A DNA stretch of 64,000 nt, taken from Catonia carolina (Eukaryota; Arthropoda; Insecta; Hemiptera; Achilidae). Position numbers and translations under genes: made by a program. Shown here piece by piece: positions 12,205 through 23,621 of this stretch. Within the stretch, counting starts at the first letter, position 1; every line of letters starts with the position of its first letter. Location of the stretch: NCBI GenBank assembly GCA_035578175.1, contig JAQMRL010000003.1, positions 87,088,469 through 87,152,468 of the forward strand, given 5' to 3'. The notes beneath the pieces were generated by a model that was not told the origin of the DNA, made no database searches, and saw only the letters and a list, made by a program, of their open reading frames with translations.

Positions 12205-13096
12205 AAAAATAATAAAGAAACCTATCAACTTCTATACACTGGTTCAGTAGTTCATCTATAAATTCCTGCCGAACAAAAATATTCCAGCTAATCTCAAGTT
12301 TATTTGTTTGAATACCCAGATCTGTATGTTTGTACAGTTGCTCAAATTTCCACTGATAGAACAATGAACGCGTTCATAGAAAAATTGTGGAAGTAAAATA
12401 TTTTCTATTTAATCCAATTTTTAATCATTTGTACATTTTCAATTACTATATTAAAACATTTTACAGTAATTTTCTAGAAATAGTTAAGGGAATAAATTGT
12501 GTATTGAACAAGAATAATGGATTGCGATGAATGAAGTGTTTTGAATAGGAATTCTCGGAAACCAAATCTAGTAGAAACGTTTATTTTTATTTTCATTCCT
12601 TCTCCTATGTTATAGTGAAGGGGCGAAATTTTTAGAAGGGTCTTGAAGGGTTTAGAAAACTATCAGATCGCAAGTATAAAACAGCGCCTTTGTAATGACT
12701 TAGTTCTTACTTGAATTGTGAATGGAAAGTGTTGTCAGGCCGTTCGAAATAGTACCGTTACGGGACCAGTTCTGAATTACGTTAATAGAGCGTTGCGTAC
12801 GGGTATTAACAAGTGTCTGTGGACACGTAGATAAATTTTTTTGATTGTGGAGTGACAGTGTCTTAATTATAGTCAAGTTTAGTTTGAGCTAAAGTTTTGT
12901 AATTAATTTAATTGAAGTAATCTACTGGTATTTGTAAGTAGTCTAAATATAATAATTAATTGTGTCAATAAATTATTTTTATAAGTTTAAGAAAGACTGT
13001 TTATTATTTGTTTTACCCAGATTCCAAACGAACCTAGGTTTAGGTATTACAATATTAAATTGTCACTTTAATTATTCCTTTAAATTTAATTTTTTG
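12205..13096. other. Unclassified region, possible solo LTR
   Basis: Contains a TATA-like box (agtataaaaca near 12673) and a polyadenylation-type motif (aataaatt near 12967) about 300 bp apart, a spacing that would suit an LTR. No TG...CA ends or flanking duplication were established. Confidence 0.25.
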
Positions 13097-13290
13097 GCCA
13101 CCTCTTTAGCGTAGTGGTAAAGCGCTAGCCTACAACGCGGAGGTCCCAGGGTCGATTCCCGATTAGGGTCTGGAAATTATAACAAGTCAAAAACCCCCGT
13201 TCCAGTTACATAAGCCACCGTACTCACTTATAACCAAGCCTTTAATGTGACTTTCAATAAAATGTATACACTCTTTGTCATTTGCTTAAC
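13097..13290 (+). mobile_element. tRNA-derived SINE E1 (head H3)
   Basis: Head ggccacctctttagcgtagtgg with A box, anticodon-like region, and B box GGTCGATTCCC near 13150. Then a family body shared with E2 and E3. Confidence 0.75.
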
Positions 13291-14049
13291 ATGCTACCCA
13301 AACTATACCTTTTGAAAAATGTCAATTCTTTTAAGATTAAATTGTTTTACAAATGTTACAAAAAATAAGTTCAACAACTGCACAATGTTTCCCAAAATAA
13401 CTTGTTGGTTACGTACGTTATTCCTACTTACGTTATACTAGATTTGAAATCAAACTGGATGCATGTTCTACTATCATTTTCGCGTCCGTACATTGACATT
13501 TTCCTATCAATCTGGAGTCCGAGTGTAGTTTGGCGTTCGTATGCGGATACCAAATTACAATCCTTAATAAACATTTACTGTGACGGATTTTGGACGTAAT
13601 TTTTTAAACTTAAGTACATTTTTACGGGCAACTATATTTATTTTTTTAAGAATTTTATTGGTAACCGGAGAAACAAAAAAAATAAATTTTGGTACCGGAT
13701 GCGAAACAGCTGTGTTTTAAATAAATTTATACACCGTACTTTGAAGAGTTTCTCACCAGAGAGCTCTAGCATCGCCCCTATGTAATGATATACGTATATT
13801 ATGTATATTGTCACAAAGATGTCAATTTCTCGTCTCCTATCAATTTCGCGTCCACCCGTTAAGAAAGAAGATATAACATGATATAAATAATTATTGTATT
13901 GTGTTAAGAAAAAAAGCTTAAAATAGTAAGAAAAACACATTTTTATTCATAATAAAAATAAAATTCTGTCAGAAACTCGTATTCAAATCCAATTAACTTA
14001 TCATTTGAATAATTTTTACCCGGCAAATATTTGAAATAACTAATATAAC

Positions 14050-15375
14050 TTTCTATCTTCCTCCTTCACCGCGGTTTATATGTCTTCCTCCCTCTCCTCT
14101 CTGTCTTCCTCCTTTACTGTGGTTTATTTATATTCGTCCTTCTCATTTCTGTCTTATTATTTCACCGCGGTTTATTTGGGTTCCCTCAAGCGGTCTTGGG
14201 CTCAATTCCCATTCAGGCACGGCATATTTTCATGTTACAAAAAATCACTTCATCCATCCTTCAATGTCTGCATTAGCAGTAATTGCAGAAAAGTCAGACC
14301 TTAAACCTAAAACAAACTTTATCTTTTTTTTGTTTCTTTCTGTCTTCCTTCTTCACCGCGATTTATTTGTTTTCCCCTTCTTCTTTCTGCTCTTCTTTCA
14401 CCACGGTATATTTGTATTCCTTCTTCTCCTCTCTGTCTTCCTCCTTGGCCTTTATGTATTCCTTCTTCACCGAGGTCTATTTGTCTTCCTCCTTCTCCTC
14501 TCTGTCTTCCTCCTTCACCGTGGTTTATTTATCTTCCTCTTTCACCTCTCTGTCTTCCTCCTTCACCGTTGTTTAGTTGTCTTCACATTCTCCTTTCTGT
14601 TTTCCTCTTTCGCCGTAGTTCATTTGCACTCCTCCTTCTTTTTTCCGTCTTCCTCCGTCACCGTGGTTTATTTGTCTTTCTCCTTCTCCTTTCTGTCTTC
14701 CTCCTTCAGCGTAGTATATTTTTCTTCCCCTTCTCATATCTGTCTTCCTCCTTCACCTTTCTGAATTCCTCCTTCTTCTCTTTCACCTCTCTGTCTTCCT
14801 CCTTCACCGTTGTTTAGTTGTCTTCCCCTTCCCCTCTTTGTCTTCCTCCTTCACCGTTGGTAATTTGTCTTCCTCCTTCTCCTTTCTGTTTTCCTCCTTC
14901 ACCGTAGTTCATTTACCCTCCTCCTTCTTTTTTCGTCTTCCTCCGTCACCGTAGTTTATTTGTCTTCCTCCTTCTCCTTTCTGTCTTCCTCTTTCACCTT
15001 TCTGAATTCCTCCTTTACTGCGGTTTTTTGTCTTCCTCCTTCTCCTCGCTGTCATCCTCCTTCACCGTGATTTATTTATCTCCTCCTTCTCCTCTCTGTC
15101 ATCCCCTTCACTGCCGTTTGCTTGTCTTCGTCCTTCTCTTTTCTGTCTTCTCCTTAACAGTGGTTTATTTGTCTTCCTTCATCTCCTTTCAGTCTTCCCC
15201 CTCACTATGGTTAATACAATATGGTTAATACAAAGGATGAGGTTATCTTTCTCTTTCTCCTCTCTGTCTTCCACTTCACCGTGGTTTATATGCCACCCTC
15301 CTTCTCATTTCTCTCTTTTCCACCTTCACCGCGGTTTATCTGTCTTCCCCTTCCTTTCTTCCTTCTACACCACAA
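14050..15375 (+). repeat. 48-bp polypyrimidine minisatellite, left arm
   Basis: Units resemble tgtcttcctccttctcct plus caccgtggtttattt, period 48 (a multiple of 3). Because one strand has almost no purines, stop codons are rare and open frames arise automatically. Confidence 0.9.
14175..14320 (+). mobile_element. SINE D2 fragment captured in left arm
   Basis: Part of the H1 head including the B box (GGGCTCAATTCCC) and the T1 tail (tctgcattagcagtaattgc). The A box is missing. A mirrored copy sits in the right arm. Confidence 0.75.
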
Positions 15376-16127
15376 CAGAAGCATGCTTACACTATCTATC
15401 GGATTTCGTTGTAACTAAATTTGCAATAGGTGTGGACGCTTATGCTATCTATCGGATATCATTGGAACTAACTTTCAATAGGTGTGGATGCTTGCGCTAT
15501 CTTTTGGAAATCATTGGAACTAACTTTACAATAGAAATGGACGCTTACGCTACCTATCGGATTTTATTCGAACTAACTTTACATTAGGTGTGGACGCTTG
15601 CGCTATCTATCGGATATCATTGGAACTGACTTTGGAATACGCGTGGACGCTTACGCTATCTATCGGATTTCTTTGGAACTAAACTTACAATAAGTGTGGA
15701 CGCTTACGTTATCTATCGGATTTCATTGGAACTAACCTTACAATAGAAGTGGAAGCGTAGCTTGCACTATGCTAGTTCCGATTAATTCCGGTAGATAGCG
15801 AAAGCGTCCACATCTATTGTAAAGTTAGTTCCAATGAAATCCGATAGATGGCGTAAGTGTCCACACCTTTTGTTAAGTTAGTTCCAATGAAATTCGATAG
15901 ATAGCGCAAGCGTCCACACCTATTGTAAAGTTAGTTCGAATAAAATCCGATAGGTAGTGTAAGCGTCCATTTTTATTGTAAAGTTAGTTCCAAAGATATC
16001 CGATAGATAGCGCAAGCCTCCACACCCATTGAAAGTTAGTTCCAATGATATCCCATAGATAGTGTAAGCGTCTACAACCATTGAAACGATAGTTTCAATA
16101 AAAACCGATAGGTAGCGTAAGCATGCT
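15376..16127. repeat. 53-bp tandem array with central inversion
   Basis: About seven left-hand units (tgtggacgcttacgctatctatcgg...ggaactaacttta) run to about 15760, and about six inverted units follow from about 15772. Unit spacing is 52-53 bp. The dyad centre is near 15770. Confidence 0.88.
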
Positions 16128-17766
16128 TCTGTTGTGGTGTAGAAGGAAGACAGAAAGGAAAGAAAGAAGACAAATAAACCGCGGTGAAGGGTAAGACAGA
16201 AATGAGATGGAAGAAGACAGAAAGAAAAAGGTGAAAGACAAATAACCACAGTGAAGGAGAAAGACAAAAAGGCGAAGGAGGAAGACAAATATACCACGGT
16301 GAAGGAAGAAGACAGAAAAATTAAGAGGGAAGATAAATAAACCACGGTGAAGGAGAAAGAGAAAAAGGAGGAGGAGGAAGACAGAGAGAAGAAGGAGGAA
16401 GACAAATAACCCACGGTGAAGGAGAAAGACAGAAAGGAGGAGGAGAAGACAGAGAGAAGAAGGAGGAAGACAAATAAACCACGGTGAAGGAGAAAGATAG
16501 AAAAGAAGGAGGATGAAGACAGAGAGGAGAAGGAGAAAGACAAATAACCCTCGGTGAAGGCGGAAGACAGAAAGGAGAAAGAGGAAGACAAATAACCCAC
16601 GGTAAAGGAAAAAGACACAAAGGAGGAGGAGGAAGACAGAGAGGAGAATGAGGAAGACAAATAATCTATGGTAAAGGAGAAAGACAGAAAGGAGGAGGAG
16701 AAGGAGGAAGACAAATGAACCACGGTGAAGAAGAAAGACAGAAAGGAGGCAGAGAAACACAGAAAGGGGATGAAGGAAGACAAATAAACCACGATGAACG
16801 AAGAAGACAGAAAGGAGGAGGGGGAATACAAATGAACTATGGTGATGGAGGAAGACAGAAAGGAGAAGGAGGAAAACAAATATACCACGGTGAAGGAGGA
16901 AGACAGAAAGGAGAAGGAGGAAGACAAATAACCCACAGTTAGGAGAAAGACAGAAAGGAGTAGGAGGAAGACCGAGAGGAGAAGGAGGAAGACAAATAAA
17001 CCACGGTGAAGGAGAAAGACAGAAAGGAGAAGGAGGAAAACAGAGAGGAGAAGGGGACGAAAAATAAACCACAGTGAAGGAGGAAGACAGAGAGGAGAAG
17101 GAGGAAGACAAATAACTGTGAAGGAGGAAGAGAGAAAGGAGGATGAGGAAGTCAAAGAAGGGAAGGTGGAAGACAAATAAACCACGGTGAAGAAGGATGA
17201 CAGAAGGGAGAACCAGGCAGACAGTGATGAGAAGGAGGAAGTCAATTAAATAACGGTTATGGAGGAAGACAGAGTGGAGAAGGAAGAAAACAAATAAACT
17301 ACGGAGAAGGGTGAAGACAAAGAGGAAAAGAAGAAAGACAGAGAGGAGAAGGAGGAAGACCAATAAACCACAGTGAAGGAGCAAGACAGAAAGGAGAAGG
17401 AGGAATACAAATAAACCATGGTAAAGAAGGAGCAGAAAGAAGAAGAGGAAGACAATTAAATCGTGATGAAGGAGAAAGACAGAAAGAAACAAAGAGAAGA
17501 CAAAGTTTTTTTGGTTAAGTTTTAAGTCCGACTGTTCTGCAATTACTGCTAATGCAGACGGTGAAGGATGAAATGTTTTGTTGTAACGTACGAAAATATG
17601 CTGAGCCTGAATGGGATTTGAACCCAAGACCCAAGACAAATAAACCGCGGTGAAATAATAAGACAGAAATGAGAAAGACGAATATAAATAAACCACAGTG
17701 AAGGAGGAAGACAGAAAGGTGAGGGAGGAAGACAAATATACCGCGGTGAAGGAGGAAGATAGAAAG
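16128..17766 (-). repeat. 48-bp polypurine minisatellite, right arm
   Basis: Inverse of the left-arm array. It is about 300 bp longer than the left array, so the arms have gained or lost units. Frames of 441 and 546 codons on the - strand (S/F/L/V/Y only, 16-residue period) are consequences of the repeat. Confidence 0.9.
17503..17636 (-). mobile_element. SINE D3 fragment captured in right arm
   Basis: Mirror partner of D2: T1 tail, then the complement of the H1 B box (gggatttgaaccc). Its presence at matching positions shows that the SINE inserted before the arms were duplicated. Confidence 0.75.
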
Positions 17767-18260
17767 TTATATTAAATACCTGCCGGGTAAAAATTATTTA
17801 AATGGTAAGTAAATTGGATTTGAATACGAGTTTCTGAAAGAATTCTATTTTTATTATGAATAAAAATGTGTTTTTTCTCACTGTTTGAAGCCTATTTTCT
17901 TAACATAATACAATATTTATTTATATCATGTTTTATCTACTTTCTTGACGGGTGGACGCGAAAATGATAGCAGATGAGAAATTGACATCTCTGTGACAAA
18001 ATACATAATTATACGTATATTATTACATAGGGGCGATGCTGGAGCACTCTTGTGAGAAACCCTTCAAGGTACGGTGTATAAATTTGTTTAGAACACCGCT
18101 ATATTGCATCCGGTACCAAAGTTTATTTATTTTTTATGTCTCTCTGGTTACCAATAAAATTCTCAAAAAATAAATATAGTTGCCCGTAACAATGTACTTT
18201 AGTTTAAAAAACTTTACGTCTAAAAACTGTCACAATAAGTTTTTATTAAGTATTTTATTT

Positions 18261-18282
18261 TGGCGTCCGTATACGGACGCCA
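18261..18282. repeat. Perfect short palindrome near right arm end
   Basis: The core ggcgtccgtatacggacgcc is self-complementary. The left arm has a degraded version near 13530. Confidence 0.85.
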
Positions 18283-18350
18283 AATTATAGTCCGACTCCA
18301 GATTGATAGGAAAATGTCAATGTACGGACGAGATAATGATAGTAGAACAT

Positions 18351-19078
18351 ATATAATATATATATTAGTGTATTATATATTATAATACGCCTAAAAAGAA
18401 TACCATTTAAACTTTAAATGTAAACCAATAAATTTCAACAGAAAATAATACTTCTTAGAAAAATATTTCTTAAACTTTTTATAAAAATTTTTATAGTTCT
18501 ACTAATTTATTATATAAAAATGTAGAAGAAGTTATGTGTAATCAAAGTTAACTTTTAATACATGAAAAAGGTTAAAAAATATTTGAAGAAATTTAATTAA
18601 ATATATTAAACACGCATATTCTATTTTATAACCTTTACAAAAAGTATAATTTTGTTTTCAGTGAAGATCTACATGACATAATGAGAAACCGGTTAACGCA
18701 CTGGTTATAAAACTAAATACGAATGAATGTTTGCGGAAGAGAAAACTAGTTAAGTTTGTTACAGATATAAAAAGCTAGATGAAAGAAAGAGAAAGGTGAA
18801 AAAGAAACATGTGTAAGATGAGTTGTAACAAGGACGTCTTTGCTCATCTTTATTAAGTCATTTACTTTTGAAGTTCAAGGTTAGTAAACTACAGATTCTC
18901 AGACAAGCAAGCGTCTCGAACTAAATATTTACACTTTTTTTATAATGAAGTGAGAATAATATGAATATAAATCGTGCGTGTCTAATGCAAATAATCGGTT
19001 GTCAATCAATTATTCAATAGAAAAATTTTCGGAAGGAAATAAAAAATGAAGAAGTGAAATATGATAATACAACAATAA
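18351..19078. other. AT-rich DNA, nothing recognised
   Basis: Short AT palindromes follow directly after the giant inverted repeat. No gene is supported. Confidence 0.4.
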
Positions 19079-20066
19079 TCTGGTGTGAAACACTTACACG
19101 ACTTTCTCTTGCCAAAATATTCAATGAAAAATAAAATCTATGTTTAATTACAGGTAAACAATGTAAAATGAGAAACAGAACCTAATATTTTTAATCATGA
19201 ATGAATGACGCTAAATGAAATTTAACGACTATTTTGTTTTGTCATGAGTCTCTCAACTGGTTTGATGCAGTTCTCCAAGCTTCGCTATCTTGAGCAAGTC
19301 GTTTCATATCTATATAACATCAACACCTTACATCTTTTGTAATTTGGTTTAATATTCTAACCTTTACTTCCCCCTACAATTCTCTCCCTTAATATTACCC
19401 TCTATTATTGATAGAGTAAAAACTGGATGTCTTAAGATATGCCCCACTAGCCTATCCCTTCTTCTTGGTAAGATGTTTCCATGTACACTTCTTCTTTCAT
19501 ACCTCATTAATACCTACAGTATCTAGCTTCAACCGATTCACTTCCCTTTTTTAATTCTCTAACCTACCAGTTTGTTTTAAACTCTTTAACATTCCACGTT
19601 CCACCCTCACCCGGATACCCGAGCAAAGAACTAGTTTTCCTTCAGAATATTTTACTAGAGAGGACGCCATCATAATTTTTTTCATATTTTGAAGTTCTTG
19701 AAGCTTTTGAGGACCTTCATGTAATAAGTAAGCCCAACCAAAATCATGCAGAAGGAGTTTCCCTACGATAATTCTAGTCAGACGGAAAAAGCTGTAGTTT
19801 ACTGTTGCTTCCAGCTTTTTGTTTGGCGGAGTAAAAAATATGGAAAATCACTAATTGACGCTTAAGTAGGCCTAAACTCTGTAGAAATAAATGCTTGGAA
19901 TAAAAGTTAAAGATTTTTTTTAATCTCCTATAACATTGATAACATAAACTTTTCTCGTAAATGCATACTAAGGTCACAGTCTTAAAAAATCCAACTTTTT
20001 AGCGATTTTAATGAGCAAAATACAGAAAATCACTGATTGACTAAATATTGCTAACTAAGCATTAGT
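19079..20066 (-). mobile_element. Family A copy A4, split by a deleted LINE
   Basis: Starts with the family end (tctggtgtgaaacacttacac, actttctcttgcc), is interrupted at about 19240-19815, and resumes with the family's internal blocks (gcatactaaggtc, gctaactaagc). The GT-containing half is missing. Confidence 0.65.
19240..19815 (-). mobile_element. Internally deleted LINE (EN start joined to ORF2 end)
   Basis: On the - strand, a segment readable as the opening of an AP-type endonuclease (TWNV..., then LKLDTVGINEV, near 19600-19510) runs straight into an ORF2 C-terminus: RDRLVGHILRHPVF (about 19460-19420) and RLAQDSEAWRTASNQLRDS (about 19305-19250), with frameshifts. All of the reverse transcriptase is absent. 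It is inserted in family A copy A4. Confidence 0.6.
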
Positions 20067-20966
20067 AAACTTAGTATAAGTTTTACAACAACTGTCAAAA
20101 CCACTAGGTATATTTTTGAAAGACTATAGTATAATCCAATCAAATAATAGATCATCAACTAAATTTCATCAAAGTCAGTGTAATTTTGATGAGACTGGCA
20201 CGGTCCAGCCAAATTTTTACTTAGGCCTACCTTTCCGACTGTAAAAATTTAGATATGGCAATCACGCTAAATCTTAATCTTAATATTGTCGATTTCAAAA
20301 AGTTTTGAGCAATTAAATATATCAACAGTTTCTAACAACTGTCCATGCAGGTACAAATGTTTTAGTTTTTCGATTTTGTAGCGAGGTGCTATCACGAGTT
20401 ACTTTCAGTCTGATTTCGGCTGTAAACTTGTCCAGCGAGCATAATCTTTCTTCAAACAAACTTAGGTAGGCCTACATAGGGTCCTAGCTAGGCGGTGGCG
20501 AGATGTGCCAAGGGCGCAAGTGTAAAGAGGGTGAAAAATTAACCATGAGAATCCCCCGTTTTTAGACTGGTGCAATTTGTCAAGCAATAAAAATTCCAAG
20601 TTAATGGAAGAAATCTTTCAGGTTATTAAAAAATACTGTAAGTGAACTTTCTGAATCTGTAATATTATGCCGATTGTCTACAAACAAAAAGCACCCATGT
20701 ACGTAAAAATCTATGTAACTGCAACGTAGGTTTAGGTTTGTCTTTGATAATAACAGTGTTTTTATATTAACCCATTCATTCACCTTGGCCATATACATGT
20801 ACATAAAATTTTACCTATTCTTATGCACTAAACTGCGCACATATCGCTTTGCGTAAAATTGGCCACATACATGAACAAATTCTTTAAGAGTTCAGCAAGT
20901 GCTACAATCTATTGGGACTTTTGAAAAGTTTTAATAATAAAAAAAATAGTACTTTAAGAATATATA
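20067..20966. other. Low-repeat DNA, nothing recognised
   Basis: Slightly more GC than its surroundings near 20480-20540. No convincing exon was seen. Confidence 0.35.
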
Positions 20967-21285
20967 TATATTTTTTTATTCCTAGTATAAGTACGTTGCA
21001 ATCTGTTGAATTGAGAACAATAAGCAACCCCATGACCCAATGATGAGATGAGGATGATATGTATGACATGTAAATGAGGTGTAGCCTTGTACAAGCATCA
21101 GGCCGACAATTCCTGAGAGAGTATGATTAATTAAACTCCAACCATCAAAGTACACCGGTAACCACTGTCCAGCATTCAAATCCGTATAAAAGTAACTATA
21201 CTAGGATTTGAACCAGGAACCTTCCTCTCAGCTGTTAAACAGCTGATTTTGGCGACGACTTTACCTCTAGACCAACCCGGTGGGT
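20967..21285 (-). mobile_element. SINE family C copy C2, full length
   Basis: Antisense: T-rich tail at left, B box complement (ggatttgaacc near 21212), A-box region (complement of ttggtctagaggtaa) and the end cccggtgggt. The internal palindrome cagctg...cagctg, typical of the family, is present. Confidence 0.9.
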
Positions 21286-21429
21286 AAGAATATAATAATT
21301 TATTTTTAAATTCTAAGATCAAAATTCGTGACTGAATTAAATTAAAATAATAAACAATTTTACAGAAATTCTTACATAAAAAGGACCATGGAAAAAAGTA
21401 AAAAAAAATTTGGCTCAAAAAGCATAATT

Positions 21430-21612
21430 CAACCGCTTTGCACCTTAATTTTAAAAAAATTTCGGGGAGCACCACCGGAACCCCCGCTGCCCTAAGGGGG
21501 GTTATGGAATACCCCCAGACCAACCGGTATTGGAGGGCGCAGATTTTTCAAACTCGCCTAGGGCAACGAATTCTAAGGTGCTGGGCCTACAGGTCCTGTT
21601 GACATAACCATT
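21430..21612. other. GC-richer unclassified repeat-like block
   Basis: A run of C and G blocks (gggggg, ccccc) between SINE C2 and SINE D4. Composition differs sharply from the neighbours. Family unknown. Confidence 0.3.
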
Positions 21613-21773
21613 TTTTTTGACGTCTGACTGTTCTGCAATTTCTGCTAATGCAGACGGTAGATAATAATGATAATGAAAATGAGAGATGAAAAATGCTAGA
21701 CCTGACCGGGAATCAAACCCGGGATCCCGGCGTAGAACCCAGTTGCGCTAACCACTACGCCAACAGGCCAGCC
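21613..21773 (-). mobile_element. tRNA-derived SINE D4 (head H2, tail T1)
   Basis: Antisense. The T1 tail (tctgcaatttctgctaatgc) is followed inward by a complete tRNA-like head with B box complement (ggaatcaaaccc) and A-box region (ggcgtagtggttagcgc on the complement). The head differs from H1. Confidence 0.85.
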
Positions 21774-22421
21774 AGTTGACATCACCAGTTGCTCTCAGCA
21801 TGCACACACCCTAAACGTAAAAAAATTTCACATCACACACGAAAATGAGATCTCCATACAAAAAAATTATTCTCTAAAGCTCGCGATTCGCAAAAAATGA
21901 GTCGGCGGTTCGTGGTCCACCAGTTGGTAAACACTGGACAATCTGTACGAATTGACTAGATAAGCGTTCCATTTATTGACCGATTATTCTGAAATATGTT
22001 ATTATTACATATTTCAATGAACTGTTCCATTTAAGTAACTATCCATAGATTTTTGTACAGTATTCATGTATATATATATAATTCTACTCCATTACTAAAG
22101 AACAGGACAGAAGGTATCCCTTCTATTTTATTACCAAATAATGTATTGTAATCGAATGGATTACGTGTCACGGTAACGAACACGGCTATCTGACTTCAAA
22201 ATCCGTAAATCTAACGGTGTGGGAATGAAACCGTTTTAAAGTGATTTTAGTAAATAGTAAAATTTAGTAGGCTATTTTGTTGTTCGTAATTTAATCCAAG
22301 ATACTATTCAAATGTAGGCTTGATAAATATAAATTAAAAGGTTAAATCCATGCTCGGATATCGACGTACCTTGTTATTCTTTATCAATACAATCAATACT
22401 AACATTAGTTATGTATTTCTA
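21774..22421. other. AT-rich DNA, nothing recognised
   Basis: No feature supported. Short AT run at 22072-22080. Confidence 0.35.
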
Positions 22422-22858
22422 CCGGGTGTTTCAAAACGCCTTAGCCGCGCGCTTCATTTTCGTATTCTGTATACAGAAACAAACGAAATATTTCATATGA
22501 AAAATGTTGATTTACCCTTCTTTCTCATTCTATCTGCCATTTCGTATTTTTCAGGAAAACCATTATATCACTTGAAAGGATTGAATTTTTTTTATTAAAA
22601 TTTGATACACATATTTGCACCTATCTATGTCTACTCTAAAAAGTAAAAAATACGATCCATGCATTTCTATATTTTTCAAAATGGCGGCCAAATGAAATAT
22701 TCAAAATCATTTTTCTCGAAAAAATTGAAGTTTTGTTGAAAGGTTTTTTTATTATCTGAAATGTTAAGCTTTAAAAAAAATTGTTCAACAATTTTTTTAA
22801 AAATCGGATGACAAACAATCGAGATATAGCAAAAATTTGGTTGCTAAATTTTCTGGCG

Positions 22859-23160
22859 ACCCACCGAGTTGGTCTAGATGTAAAGTCGTCGCAGTGAGTC
22901 AGGTGTTTAACAGCTGATTTTGGAGACGAAGGTTCCTGGTTCAAATCCTAGTAAAGGTAGTTACTTTTATACGGATTTGAATACTAGACAGTGTAACCAT
23001 ACTCTTTCAGGAATTAACCATACTCTTTCATGAATGGTCGACCTGGGTATGTACAAGACTACACCTCATTTACACATCATACACATCATCCTCATCTCAT
23101 TAGGTCATGGGGTTGCTTATTGTTCTGAATTGAACAGATTACAACGTACACATATTAGAA
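22859..23160 (+). mobile_element. SINE family C copy C3
   Basis: Sense copy: acccaccgagttggtctag (A-box region), B box GGTTCAAATCC near 22938, tail ending in A-rich DNA. Nested in the inverted-repeat element. Confidence 0.9.
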
Positions 23161-23222
23161 GTTAAAAAAAAATTATTTTTCATCTTATTCAGTAAAAACG
23201 AATTTTAAAAAATTAGGCTGGG

Positions 23223-23405
23223 CCGGCCGCATTAGCGCAGTTAGTAACGTGCTCGCCTCTCATCATGCGATCGTGGGTTCAAATCCCACTCAGGCACGGC
23301 ATATTTTCATACGTTACAAAAATCATTACATCCTCCATTGTACACAGTTACACCCCAAAGTCGTCGCTAATGACCGTTGCAGTTAATGCGACGTTAAATA
23401 AATAA
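23223..23405 (+). mobile_element. tRNA-derived SINE D5 (head H1, tail T2)
   Basis: H1 head (ggccgcattagcgcagttag, B box GGGTTCAAATCCC) joined to tail T2 (gtcgtcgctaatgaccgttg...), ending in an AAATAAA-type tail. Confidence 0.88.
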
Positions 23406-23621
23406 ACAAATTTTTTTAAAAAATAGGCTGGATGACATTTTAATTAGTGTTTGAAACAAATTATTTTAATATAAAATTTCGATCCTTTCCTGAAAAATAC
23501 ATAATGGAAAATAGAATGCGAACGAAGGGTTAATCTACATTTTTTCTTATGAAAAATTTGTTTGTTTTGGTACATAGAATACGAAAATGAAGCGCGGCGC
23601 TAAGGCGTTTTGAAACACCCG

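Larger units (their letters stand above)
13463..18350. repeat. Giant imperfect inverted repeat (foldback-like, ~4.9 kb)
   Basis: Two arms meet near 15770. The left arm runs about 13463-15770 and the right arm about 15772-18350 in inverse orientation. The outermost match is atgttctact (13463) with agtagaacat (18341-18350). Outer unique stems (13463-14049 and 17767-18350) pair along their length, for example the caatctggagtcc and ggactccagattg segments and the cgtccacccgtt and gacgggtggacg segments. Inward come a CT-rich 48-bp minisatellite (AG-rich in the right arm) and a central 53-bp unit array that reverses orientation at the centre with almost no loop. A SINE fragment is present in both arms at mirrored positions. 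No clear flanking duplication was found. Confidence 0.9.
22422..23621. mobile_element. Non-autonomous DNA element with ~200-bp terminal inverted repeats
   Basis: Left end cgggtgtttcaaaacgcctt and right end (inverse) aaggcgttttgaaacacccg match. Similarity continues inward about 200 bp (cgcgcttcattttcgtattc on the left, its inverse on the right). The middle holds SINE C3 and SINE D5. No transposase was seen. Confidence 0.8.

Noticed and set aside
11641..12250. Overlapping T/H/R-rich and V/C-rich ORFs on both strands
   Set aside because: Products of the CA/CG microsatellite in family A copy A3.
12205..13096. Definite LTR retrotransposon
   Set aside because: A TATA-like box and polyadenylation-like motif are present, but no LTR ends, duplication or gag/pol remnants were found. 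Kept only as a possibility.
15376..16127. CRISPR-like array
   Set aside because: Contiguous tandem 53-bp units without unique spacers, in a eukaryotic palindrome.
15920..17735. Open frames of 441 and 546 codons on the - strand
   Set aside because: They lie in a polypyrimidine 48-bp repeat. The period is a multiple of 3 and stop codons need purines, so long frames are expected. Composition is S/F/L/V/Y only.
22350..22598. 82-codon ORF
   Set aside because: It runs from flanking DNA into the terminal inverted repeat of the 22422-23621 element.
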